From assembly GCA_019096195.1 (NCBI GenBank), contig JAGTXK010000050.1, positions 558,001 to 622,000 of the forward strand: a stretch of DNA of 64,000 nucleotides. The letters are read 5' to 3'. Below are positions 25,816 through 36,500 of this stretch, piece by piece; the first letter of the stretch is position 1, and each line of letters starts with the position of its first letter. A program made the position numbers and the translations under genes. A model generated the notes under the pieces. The model was given only the letters and a program-made list of their open reading frames with translations. It searched no databases and was not told the DNA's origin. The DNA is from Boletus sp. NGJ (taxonomy: Eukaryota > Basidiomycota > Agaricomycetes > Boletales > Boletaceae).

Positions 25816-25828
25816 TAGTCTTGGAATT
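25816..25828 (-). other. Self-primer binding site of element F
   Basis: On the reverse strand the 13 bases right after the 5' LTR read aattccaagacta. They pair perfectly with the LTR block at 25892-25904 (tagtcttggaatt in transcript sense). Compared with D, two adjacent bases differ on both sides of the helix, and pairing is kept. Confidence 0.75.
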
Positions 25829-26188
25829 TGAAAGGAAAAGACCTCAATATCACATGGGACGCGAAGGGCGTAATCCGAGCGAGAGAAGAGGAATTCCAAG
25901 ACTAGCTAATACAAGCGTTGTGACGCTACTTATATACTACCTACTCGTGAGCACGGACCAGCTTAGGGCCGGTCGTGGAACCTACTGGAATGTTCTCTAT
26001 GACGTAGAGTGACGTAGTGGGGTCTAGCCTGTTCTATGGGTATAGGGTTGTGACGTAGGCTGACTAGTGTGTGGCGTATGGTCTAGACGTAAGGTCTAGG
26101 TATAATGGTAACTACGTAAGGCGTTCGTGGGATCGTCGAAGTGTTAGCTAACTATGTAAATAAAAGAGAAAACGTCTAATTCGTATCA
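25829..26188 (-). repeat. 5' LTR of element F
   Basis: 360 bp, ending at the ggggg duplication. It differs from 18928-19290 by about 18 substitutions and 5 small gaps (hand count). A TATA-like block (tatata, about 25931) precedes the transcript-start block in element orientation. Confidence 0.9.
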
Positions 26189-26193
26189 GGGGG

Positions 26194-28080
26194 CATGCGA
26201 TCATGGCAAAGTTCTTTACGAATCGTCGGTAGAAGTTGAGGAATCCTAAGAATCCTCTTAGCATCTTCTTCAAGGTGGGGACTGGCCAGCTTTTGATGGC
26301 CTGCACTTTCTTGTCGTCCATCTTTACCTTGTCTTGTGCCACAATGAGTCTGAGGAACTCAGTCTCTTGGACCTCGAAGTTGCACTTGTCGTGACGCAGG
26401 TAAAGGTGGGCATCCCTCAGGATTTGTAGCACTTCTCATACTACTTTTCGGTGTTCTTCGAGTGTCTGCATGAATATCATGATATCGTCTATGTAGACGA
26501 CCACTACGCCTCGGTCTACCAAATTCTTAAACAATGTGTTCATCATGGTTTGGAACGTTGCTGGAGAATTGGTGAGTCTGAAGAACATCACGAGCGGCTC
26601 GAACAGACCGTGGTTGGTTCGGAAGGCTGCCTTCCATTCGTCTCCCTCGGCCATTCGTATGTTATTGTACTCCCATCTCATGTCAAACTTAGTGTAGTAT
26701 TTGGCTGATTTGAGTTTATCGACCAGCTCATTGATGAGGGGGAGGGGGTAACGATTTCTTTTTGTCACCACGTTTAACTTGCGGTAATCTTGTACGGGGC
26801 GGAGGCGTCCGTCTTTCTTTTTGATAAAGAAGAACGCCGAGGCGAAGGGGGATTTGGAGGGTCGTATTCTCCCAGATTTGAGATTCTCTTCGAGGAAGGC
26901 GTTGAGTTCCTTTTGTTTGCTGGGATTGAGAGGGTAAACCTTACAGTCTACTTCATGGTTTCCCGGGAGGAGTTCGATGGCATGGTCCCAGGGGTGTCTC
27001 GGGGGTAGGGCATCGAAACTCTCCTTGTCGAATACGTCTTTGAACTCGTGGACGTATTTTGGGGTGGCTTCCTTGAAGGTTTTCTTCTTTTTCTGAATGT
27101 AGTCTTTAATCGCTACTTCTGTTGCAACATTTCGACTCCTCATGTATTCTACTACATTGAGTTCGAATAAGCAATTGCCCTGCGAGGGCATGTAGTCTAC
27201 ATCCATTTCGTCCTCCTCTTCATCCACATTGTTCGTGGCGTGGTCTCCCTTACAGTGAAAGGAGATCCTACCTGTTTTCCAGTCGATGGCTGGGTTGTGA
27301 GTCTTCAGCCAGTCGTGACCAAGGAATATCGTGTTCAGCCCAAGGTTTGTTACTGCAAGGGCCAATTGTTCCCTGTGATCGTGTACCTGGAGTTCGAGTA
27401 TCACGAACTTTTCTACTTTGCCTCCGGCATTTGGCATGCCATTGGCGTTGTATATGGTAAGGGGACAGGGGAGGGAGTGGGTACCCCCTTTTTAGCTACG
27501 AAGTCCTCGTGTATAGAAGATTCCGTGCAGCCTGAGTCAATCAACACTTTGACCTCGGCTTTTTGGTGATTCGCAAAGGTCACCTTGACAGGAATTTCTA
27601 GCGAGTTTCTCTTTGCTGTTCGAGGGGATGCCTTTCAGAACTTGGGTGTGTGTTGTAGGTCATGGAGGACCCAGTATGCATCCTCATTCGAGAGTTTTCG
27701 GAGGTCTTGTACGAGGTCCCGAGACACTTTGATCACTTTGGTGTCGTGGACGAAGGACTTGAGGTGGTGGATACTTTGTTCTACATCCGTGTTTTCCACC
27801 TGAGCCTTCATCCAACGTATAGACCAGGGGTCTAATGTGTTCAACCAAGAGTGAGAGGACGTCTCTTTCTTTTGTACCTCCTTTGGGTGTTTGCAGGGGA
27901 TGGTATCAGCGTTGTTCGGTCCATCGTCTCGTTTTACCAACAGTGCGAACTTTACCTTCCGTGGCATGATGGTTATGCTTTTTGTGGGTGGTGTGCCAGG
28001 GAGATTCACTCGGTTTTTTGTTTCAGTCTCGTCAATGTCTAGAACAGCAAATCGATTTCGTGACAATGACTTAGTGGGTA
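26194..28080 (-). pseudogene. Element E pol, 5' half: protease and RT
   Basis: Reverse-strand frames: a short region with DETETKNRVNLPGTPP (about 27635-28066), protease region near 27500, RT at about 26200-27000 (FASAFFFIKKKDGRLRPVQDYRKL, read in parts; VVVYIDDIMIFMQTLEEH). It continues the frame interrupted at 18922. Broken fossil. Confidence 0.85.
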
Positions 28081-28098
28081 CAGTAGAGTGACTGGTAT

Positions 28099-29574
28099 CT
28101 ACTGTACAGATTGAAAACCCGAATCTTCCTGTACATTTGAAGCATAAACTACAGGCTCCTCTTTGGAAGCCTCAGCCGAGTCCATCATAGCTTGTATTGT
28201 AGCAAACATACTGGGGGAAACCTCTTGTCCATTTACCGTTATGCTCCTCGCTTGTGGGCGAGGGCGGGGTGGGTGGTCGGCACACAGCCATGGTTTCCTA
28301 CATTTTCTGCACAGCCCAGCTGCGCGCACCTTGTCAAGCTCCATGGGAGTGCCTTGCCCGGGGAACGTCCCAGTTTGTTGGGGGTGTGGACGCACTGTGG
28401 GCGTCAAGGGGGGCGGTGTGGCGGGCAGATTGTAATGGGGGCATGGTACGAATTGAGGGTTGTAGGTGGGGCCCGTTGCATAGATGGAAGAGGCCTTCTT
28501 GCACTCCGCAATGGCGCCAAGTACCTCTTCTGCCTGTACGAGGGCGGTCTCCCACTCACGGACATCTGTACTGTCAATAAGATCCAGCTTGTACCTCTCT
28601 ACGTACTCCACCAGGTCGTTTTGAGCTTGGTGGCAGATCTGGTTCACAATCATCCAGCCGTTGATTCGTACATCGAATTTGGCCTCTATTGCCAGTTGAT
28701 ACAGCCGAGTGAAGTAATCCTCAACAGTGTCTTTCCCCTGCCGGAGGGAGAAGAGCTTCTGTTCAGCCATTCTGGCGAGGCCAGCGGGTTGGAAGGTTTT
28801 CTTCAACTTCTCAGTGAAGAATTTGAAGCTTACTGCGGCATAGGCATTGCCTTCAGTAAGGAGATCAGAAAAGCGGCCAGCCGCATTCTCACCGTGCATG
28901 TACAAGAGGGTGATCAGGACTTTTTGGCAGTCGGTGGGACTCCGTCTCGAAGCCATTGAGGTATAAGGTTACTGTACACCACCATTGTACAAATTTTTCC
29001 TTGTTGCCGTCGTAATGCTCCGGCTTAGCCGCGAGGCTCTTCCCTATCTTCGGGGACATAGGGGGAAAAGCCACGCGCTGCGGCCCTCAGGAGCCCAGGT
29101 GAACTCGGGTGGGAGGAGGGTGACGGCGGGGATGGCAGCGGACGGGAAGGAGGAGGGGACCTGCAGCGGGTAGTGGGGCTGGAACTGGGGTGTTCTCGCG
29201 GGGGACGGTATGTTGACCCGAATGGTGTGGCTCGGGGAGGCCAGCATGGAGGGATCTGGAGTGGGGGGGTCCACGCGAGGAACCTTGATTGGAGGCAGTG
29301 GTCCAGCCGCTTCTGGATCTACCACGAACTCCTGACGCCAGAGGTTGTACCAGAGCACCGACTGGTGCAAATTGTATTGGGTGACCTCTTGTTGCAGGTG
29401 TGTCGTGACGGGGGTGTGCGGAGTTGAATGGGCCATCTGGAGGGTTGGGAGGCCTTGGGCTGCGGCTCTCTGGGCGAGATCCGTGAAACTGCCCGGGGCC
29501 AGGGCGGTGGAGGTGGGGCGAGAGTACGGGCTGGGGATTGTGGTCATCTCGTCATAGTCCGGCAATTTCGGCAA
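28099..29574 (-). pseudogene. Gag region of element E
   Basis: A 285-codon frame (28099-28956) carries the gag core (KVLITLLYMHGENAAGRFSD, EQKLFSLRQGKDTVEDYFT) and the segment CRKCRKPWLCADHPP. A proline-rich N-terminal part lies at 29044-29574. Same layout as D and F. Broken fossil. Confidence 0.8.
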
Positions 29575-30380
29575 GATGTGTGATGGTTCAGAGACGGTGA
29601 GTGTGCGAGGGGTAGGTTGTCAAGATGGTGTGGACGACGAAGATATAGTCAGGGTGTGCCCAGACGTATCATCGGCGGAAGACGTTATAGGTGTGGGGGG
29701 AATCTGAAGGCAGCTTGAAAAAGAAGAGGGCGGGAAAGACCGCACACCATCAAGAAGTGGGAGAGTTGAGTGGAGGAACTGGAGGATAACTTCCCTACTA
29801 CAGGAAGGTGGTGCACACCGGGAAAGTCGAGATAAATCCCAGCTATCACACCTATGTGACATTACCGGGTGATCACACGAACCCGGGGTACACTATTGTA
29901 GTACCAACGTACGCCCTGGTTGACAACCACCAGAGAAGCGGGGCTAGTGCTCTATGCCCGGTAGCAACGTTATCCTAACTTATTATGCTGGACAGGCATA
30001 TAGACAAGCGCTTCTACGAGTGCTCTACTCGAGTGCTTCACATGCACTAGTGGGTTCCCCTAAACCTGGGGTCCGGTATGGGGTGAGTGGCGGCAAAGAG
30101 CCCACGCACTCAGAAGGTGGATGGAGGAATGAAAAAGATGACTCCTAACTCCTTATTGTCGCTCGCAGCTGCGACGAGACTCCACACTTGCAACCACTGT
30201 AATAAGCTGGAATTACGCGTAACGCTAACGGAGGGTTGCGGTTCCTCTGGAGCTAGATGCAGGGAGTGTTGGGGTCAAAGACTGGAGCAGTACTAGAGAG
30301 CAAAAAGTTTGCTCTGTTAGGCAAAAAGCGATATAGACGGGAGGAAGTGTCCGGAGGCGAAGAGCCCGGGGACAAGGTAA

Positions 30381-30393
30381 TAGTCTTGAAATT
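30381..30393 (-). other. Self-primer binding site of element E
   Basis: On the reverse strand the bases right after the 5' LTR read aatttcaagacta. They pair perfectly with the LTR block at 30457-30469 (tagtcttgaaatt in transcript sense). The helix differs from that of D at two adjacent pairs and from that of F at one pair. Confidence 0.75.
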
Positions 30394-30752
30394 TGAAAGA
30401 GAAAAGCCTTAATATCCTTAGGGGCGCGAAGAGTGCTATCCACAGGAGAGAAAAGGAATTTCAAGACTAAAGAATACAGGTGTTGGTACGTTACTTTATA
30501 TACGTAGGGAGATATGCATGGACCAGCTTAGGGCTGGTCGTGGAAACTACTGGAATGTTCCATATGACATATGGTGACATAGTGGGGTCTAGACTGTTCT
30601 AGGGGTATCAGGTTATGATGTAGTCTGACTAAGTTATGACGTGTGGTCTGGGCCTAAGGCCTAGATCCAAGATAACTATGTAAGCATTCGTGGGATCGTT
30701 AAGTGTTAGCTAACTACGATAAATAAGGAGAAAATGTCTGAAAGTCGTTTCA
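30394..30752 (-). repeat. 5' LTR of element E
   Basis: 359 bp, followed by the duplication atgat (30753-30757). About 12 differences from 16328-16686. At two places (near the atgacgtatgg and tatcggg blocks) one LTR carries TG and the other CA where the related element F has CG. That is the expected outcome of independent CpG decay on either strand. Confidence 0.9.
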
Positions 30753-30757
30753 ATGAT

Positions 30758-31027
30758 CATGATGATGTGATAAAACGTATGTTGGTAGTCAACACATTGT
30801 ACTACTCTTTTCTACTCTTTTTGTACAACATTTGACTATACATTTGACTACACTTTTTGTACAATTTTTGACTACACATTTTGTATACTTTTGACTTAGG
30901 ATTAGAATTAGAATTAGAATTAGAATTAGGATTAGGATTAGGATTAGCTTAAAATTACTACTATGACTATGACTACTATGAATGTACTATGAATGCTATG
31001 AAATGCTATGATACTATGATACTATGA
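30758..31027. repeat. Simple-repeat patch with telomere-like hexamers
   Basis: No gene. Bases 30807-30893 repeat a ttttgtacaa / tttgactacaca motif. Bases 30896-30947 are a clean six-base repeat made of ggatta and gaatta units (eight units or so). Bases 30958-31026 are a degenerate actatga/actatg repeat. The hexamer differs by one base from the fungal telomere unit TTAGGG. Confidence 0.8.
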
Positions 31028-31271
31028 ACATCAGTAAAATTACATGTGTCTTAATCTGGCTTATTTTAGCTAATTCTGCTTGTCAAATTGCAAAATATAT
31101 TCAATACCATGACCATATGTTCCAGAACATTAGAAACATCAACTACAATCAAGCTATTTTACTTTCTAACAAAATGAAGCTTAGAATTTGTTTCTGTGTC
31201 AGATTTGGAAATGTTGTGCAAGTCAATAAGCTGAATAAGACAGATTAAGATGCATGTAATTTTACTGATGT
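31028..31271. mobile_element. Small inverted-repeat element (MITE), 244 bp
   Basis: The ends are inverted repeats: acatcagtaaaattacatg on the left and its mirror on the right. The match continues with cttaatctg and a weaker stretch to about 60 bases. The AT-rich centre codes for nothing convincing. No clear target duplication was found, so the transposase family is not assigned. Just right of it, 31282-31303 (atacattatgagaattactg) resembles the end motif of the MITE at 32252. Confidence 0.65.
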
Positions 31272-31581
31272 ACCCCAGCCAATACATTATGAGAATTACT
31301 GTATATTGCAATTTTGCCTGCATACCATGATGGGAGCCACCAAAAGTCCGTACACTATGAGATTTATTCCTGGACCCGGAGGGGACAGGTTTGCGATCCA
31401 AGAATGCGTGGGAAGTGCCAAAAGTCGACGCCCGTGGGAAGTCTTGGCTTGACTTAACGGGAACCTAACCTTAACCTCAGTGTTGGGGCTCGTGTCGCCC
31501 AGGGCAGAGGGCTGGCGGTCATCACAATACTCCATCATCTGAACACTCCATTATCTACAACAACAGTACTACGATTTTATC

Positions 31582-32277
31582 ATGTCGAGCTTGGTCGTAA
31601 ACGAATCGGACGTGCAGGTCGTTTTGGCCGTTTCAGAGGACGTTGAGTGTGATGTGGACGTAGCGAACGGCGTTGTCAGTTCGCGCAGACTTGGCGATGC
31701 GTTCGACTTTGTGGGTGTTCGTCACATGCCGCTCCCGACAGTGCGTTTGTGGCCAGCGGGTCCTTGTGTACTCGTTCAGTTTCAGTCGCTGACGCAACTG
31801 GTTCATTCCTTTCCGTACCTCACTGTCGCTGCATTGGAGAGTGTCGCTTCGATTCATCATGTTCCTTTTAGTCGACGCTGGCCTAAGAATCGGCTCATGG
31901 AAGAACTGCGCCGTCATGAATGTAATGCACCTTGCGAGTCTGATCTCGTGTTCGTCTTCGAGCAACATCGCAAAAGTAGAAGGGTCAGTCGACGCAGGCA
32001 CGCGAACGAGAATGATGCACGCATTGTGCATGAATTTGTGCAGTCCCAAGAATGCACGATGTGGTCGCGCGATGGGATTCATTATGTCTCGTCACATCTT
32101 CTTAAAACACAATATCGGATAGCGCCTGATGATGATGGGCTGTCGTCTCTTCTCGTAGACGTACCGTTACCTTTCATACTGTCGATGTATACGCTGACAT
32201 CCCAGGACACCGATTTTTTAATGAGTGCTCATTCGGTTGCATGCGCGAGTACAGTAGACTTTCTCATAACGTATTGA
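31582..32277 (+). pseudogene. Unrecognised protein, 3' part cut by a MITE
   Basis: A 231-codon frame from a good ATG context. I do not recognise the product with certainty. The stretch HHVPFSRRWPKNRLMEELRRHECNAPCES (near residues 91-120) resembles a small helix-extension-helix plus Cys pair, seen in N-terminal parts of multi-copy agaricomycete transposon-linked genes (possibly Helitron-associated). That link is from memory and weak. The last residues and the stop (TVDFLITY) are supplied by the left end of the MITE that starts at 32252. After the MITE the same frame runs on from 32387 for about 65 codons (TATHQDRIQLLRVHHCPTVN ... FDLLG), so the insertion split an older, longer reading frame. 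Confidence 0.5.
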
Positions 32278-32386
32278 AAAATTCTCATAATGTATACTAG
32301 TGTTTGGTAGTTGTTTTTTCCCGGAGTGTAGGAAATGCTAATATACATTATGAGAATTTTTCGATACATTATGAGAAAGTCTACTG
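32252..32386. mobile_element. MITE, 135 bp, TA target site, 46 bp inverted ends
   Basis: Starts CAGTAGACTTTCTCATAA and ends with the mirror of CAGTAGACTTTCTCATAATG. A TA lies on each side (32250-32251 and 32387-32388), as for Tc1/mariner/pogo-type insertions. The arms contain the motif tacattatgagaa twice. The centre is short and non-coding. A half-copy of the same end (tacagtatgagaaagttgac) lies at 32881-32904. Confidence 0.85.
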
Positions 32387-32579
32387 TACTGCTACTCACC
32401 AGGATAGGATTCAACTACTCCGAGTACATCATTGCCCTACAGTCAACCGTTGGCCGGACGAACCACCTCACTTACTACTTTTGCCAATATGCACTGCTAT
32501 GGAATATCACCTTGTTGGTACGAACATTATCACGAATGATGCAGAAAATGTCCCTTCTTTATTCGACCTGTTGGGTTAG

Positions 32580-33550
32580 TCTCCAACACGATTTATGTTC
32601 ATTGTTTTCTCACGTAGTACAGCAATCACTAACATACATCGCATATATTTCACCTCCATTGACACCGCGCGGAGAGCTCTCTCCATCCTATCACACTCGG
32701 CTGTCATCTTCGAGCTAAATGGTATGAACTGACATTTGTTCTCTCATCCTTACAACATTCCTCAACACAGTAAATACGACGTAAAATTTATGCTATTCCC
32801 CCTTGTACTTCGTTGTTGAATTACTCTCCATCCTTGGGGCCAGGGGTGCCCGGAGGGCAATGCTATACAGTACTGCCATATACAGTATGAGAAAGTTGAC
32901 TGTATGTCATATTCTGCATCCCATCCACCAACCCTGCCACACGGTACGGGTGAGCCTACATCTGGGAACATTGAACTGGACGAGCGTAAACGTGACCGTA
33001 CGTTCAGTCCCCGTTCAAACGCGTTCCGAAGGACGCGTTCAGGTATAGATTGTCACGAAAATAAGGACCATTGACATGTGAACAAGTAGCCGCTTTGTTC
33101 ACCATAGCTTCCCACCATCCAGACCGCGAGCCAGAAAGCCCGACCTCAACGGCTTATACAGAGGACCGTACAATTTCATTCCACTCAATAAAGTCGTCCT
33201 AACCTCGCTGGCAGGACCAACTAACATCGATTCGGACTCTGAGTTGTCATTAGACATAAAGGTTGCCAGGTGCCATTACTGAGTTATCCACATGACATGG
33301 AAGCGACTCCCGCGACCCAATCTATGCGATTCAGGGCTACTGGTAACTGAGAACAGGACAGCAATGCGATGGGAAGCCTCCTTGCCTGTCCATGATGCCG
33401 GACAGTTTACGCGACTGATGACCGCTAAGCATCTCGCCACTGGATACATTCCATCCCACTTCCCACTCCTCCCACATCCCACGGTGATCGTGCAATGCAA
33501 TCGAATGCGAGGAGGTTTCCGATAGAGCGAACGAGTAGTTCTTTGAGAGG
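32580..33550. other. Non-coding region with MITE fragment
   Basis: No gene is supported. A partial MITE end lies at 32865-32904 (tacagtatgagaaagttgac, related to the element at 32252). The rest probably holds the promoter and leader of the TPR-CHAT gene downstream. No obvious TATA box close to 33551 was seen. Confidence 0.5.
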
Positions 33551-36500
33551 TTGCAGTCGGCCTTTCGAGAGGCAGATTCATGTTCGCCCAACAAAGAGTC
33601 CATTGCGGTGTTTCGGTGTGGGAAGGCCTTTACATCGTTAGCCCTTCTCGGACCAAGTGGCCCGCTCGCACAGTATCCCAGCGCTATCCCGAACCACCAT
33701 GTCAAATCAAGTTTGGTCGACTCAGATGGATTCCAAAGGTACTTGTCTCTTTCTGCCTGCGCGAGGAGCAGTGAAATGATGTGCCTGCCAGTTGATCAGT
33801 TGCTTTCTCGGGGGAAATCCCTTGTCGCCAAGTTTCAGCAAGGAGACGGGACCAATTACATTGACGAGGGGATAGTCCTCGATCGCAAAGCACTAGAACT
33901 TTGCCCACCCGGCCACCCCAAGCGGTATCTCTCCACGAATCAGCTTGGACGTCATCTCCATGTTCGTTGTAACCAGCTGGGGGAGATGACGGACCTCGAG
34001 GAGGCTATTGTGCTCGGCCGAGATACACTTGCGCTCTGCACAGAGGGGCACCCAGATCGGTCAATGGCTTTGAGTGACCTTTCATTTTACCTTTCCACTC
34101 GGTACAAGTGGCTCGGGGTGATGGAGGATCTCAACGAGGCCATTAGCCTCGACCGAGCCGCACTGGCGCTTCGCCCACCAGGGCACCCAGATCGTTCAGT
34201 GTCTTTAAGCAACCTCGCAAACCGACTCTCCCCTCGGTACAATCAGCTCGGGGCGATAGAGGACCTCAATGAGGCAATTGTCCTGGCCCAAGACGCACTT
34301 GCTCTTCGCCCACCGGGGCACCCAGATCGGTCAATTTCTTTGAACAACGTTTCGTATTACCTCTCCACTCGGTACAAGCAGCTCGGGGTGATGAATGACC
34401 TCGAGGAGGCCATTGTCCTCGGCCGAGACGCACTGACGCTTCGCCCACCGGGGCACGTGTATCGGTCAACAACTTTGAGCAACCTTTCGCTTTACCTCTC
34501 CCTTCGGTACAAGCAGCTCGGGGTGATGGAGGACCTCGACGAGGCCATTGTCTTCGCCCGAGACACACTGGCGCTTCGCCCACCGGGGCACCCAAACCGG
34601 TCAATGGCTTTGAACGACCTTTCGTATTACCTCTACACTCGGTACACGCAGTTCGGGGCGATGGAGGACCTCAACGAGGCCATTGTGCTCGCCCGAGACG
34701 CACTGGCACTCTGCACATTGGGACACCCAGATCGGTCATTGTTTTTGAGCAACCTTTCGGATTACCTCTCCACTCGGTACAAGCAGCTCGGGGTGATGGA
34801 GGACCTCAAGGAAGGTATTGTCCTCGCCCGAGAGGGACTAGCGCTTCGCCCACCGGGACACCCAGATCGGTCATCGGCTTTGAGTGACCTTTCGGTTTAC
34901 CTCCTCACTCGGTTCAAGAAGCTCGGGGCGATGGAGGACCTCGAGGAGGTCATTATCCTCGGTCGAGACGCACTGGTGCTTCGGCCTCCGGGGCACCCGG
35001 AGCGGTCACTGGCTTTGAACAACCTTTCGCGTTTCTTCTCCACTCGGTACAAGCAGCTCGGGGCGATGGGGGACCTCGAAGAGGCCATTGTCCTCGCCCG
35101 AGATACACTGGCGCTCTGCACAGCAGGGCACCCCGATCGGTCAATCGCTTTGAATGACCTTTCGTCTTGCCTCTCCATTCGGTATAAGCAGCTCGGGGTG
35201 CTGGAGGACCTCGAGGAGGCCATTGTCCTCGGCAGAGATGCACTGGCTCTTCGCCCACCTGGGCACCCAGACCGGCCAACGACATTGGAAGGCCTTGCAG
35301 GCCACCTGCGTACTCGGTTCACAACCTCGGGTCAGTTAGAGGATAAGGAGGAATTATTCAGTCTCTATGCTCAGCTGGCACATCCACCCTCAATGGTGTC
35401 ATCTGCGGATCTGTCTGCCGCTAGAACATGGATCCGTGTGGCTGAAGATTTTAACCATTCCACCACACTTCTAGCATATGAAGCATATCTTCGATTACTT
35501 CCCCGTCACCTTGCCACTCTGCCACCTTTGCCTCAACATCGCACTGTCCTCAAGGGCCTCACGGGGTCGCTCGCAGTGGACGCATTCTCTGCTTGTCTTC
35601 GTAAGAACTCTCCTACCAAAGCACTCGAGCTTCTAGAGCAAGGTCGCGGCCTCTTTTGGAGCCAGCTCGCTCGCCTCCGTTCCCCACTTGATGATGTCAT
35701 TGCATCTGGGTCGACAGGAAAGATGTTGGCAGACGAGTTCACACAACGGACCTTTGCCATTCGTACTGCCCTTGATTCACCCGGTCCGGATCAGCATGAT
35801 CGAGTATGCCGTCTCAATGTTGAGTTGCAAGGAGTCGTTACCAGAATCCGCGAGTTGCCTGGTCTCTCCCATTTCCTTCTCCCCTCTCCCTTCTCCGATC
35901 TTCAACAGGCTGCCTGCGAGGGCCCTGTGATCATCGTGAATGCAAGCAAATATGGCTGTGATGCACTCGTTGTCCTAGTCGACCGAAATCCCCACCATAT
36001 CCCATTGTCAATCACAAAGGAAGGTGTCCGAGAACTATCATCGAAGCTCGGTAAGTTGACTGTGGATGCAAAATCGATGGACGTGGCAAGAGAACTTGCG
36101 ATCTTTATGCGGGAACTCTGGCACGAGGTTGTTTCTCCCATTGTCAATTACCTCAAGACGGTGCATCCATTTCAATCACGCATTTGGTGGTGCCCTACTG
36201 CCGGGTTCTCTCTTCTTCCCCTCCACGCTGCTGCTCCGTATCGGGAGGGCCAACGGAATCTCGCGAATTTGTATATTTCGTCTTATACTCCCACGCTCAC
36301 CGCGCTCATTCGTGCTAGACGGCATGCTCTCCCGCATTCTGCATCAAAAGGGAAACACTTCATTGGTATAGGTCAAGCGCAAGCCAAGGGCGAGAACGAA
36401 CTCGCTTGCGTCGGCGCCGAACTAGCCAACATCAAGCAGCGTATCGATGGCCTCGCCACATTTACGCACATTGAGAGTCAAGAGTCCTGCATCGCCCGCG

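Larger units (their letters stand above)
18923..26193 (-). mobile_element. Ty3/Gypsy chromovirus, element F, nested in E
   Basis: A reverse-strand element inserted into the RT/RNase H part of element E. The target duplication ggggg is at 18923-18927 and 26189-26193. The LTRs are 18928-19290 (363 bp) and 25829-26188 (360 bp), beginning TGAAAGG and ending GTATCA. Same family as D and E, but much richer in CpG. It keeps the longest pol frame of the three (588 codons at 19657-21423). The LTRs differ at about 18 positions plus about 5 small gaps. Broken fossil with several breaks. Confidence 0.9.
16323..30757 (-). mobile_element. Ty3/Gypsy chromovirus, element E, split by element F
   Basis: A reverse-strand element with 359 bp LTRs at 16328-16686 (3' LTR) and 30394-30752 (5' LTR), bounded by atgat at 16323-16327 and 30753-30757. 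Its body is 16687-18927 and 26189-30393. The part between is element F, inserted in the RT/RNase H region. Without F the element is about 7.2 kb, like D. The LTRs differ at about 12 of 359 positions, almost all at former CpG sites. Broken fossil with several breaks besides the nested insertion. Confidence 0.9.

Noticed and set aside
30896-30947. A true telomere
   Set aside because: The units are ggatta and gaatta, the tract is short and internal, and genes and elements lie on both sides.
34266-35322. Several open frames on the reverse strand opposite the TPR array
   Set aside because: They repeat with the same 135 bp period as the TPR units and are shadows of that repeat in another frame.
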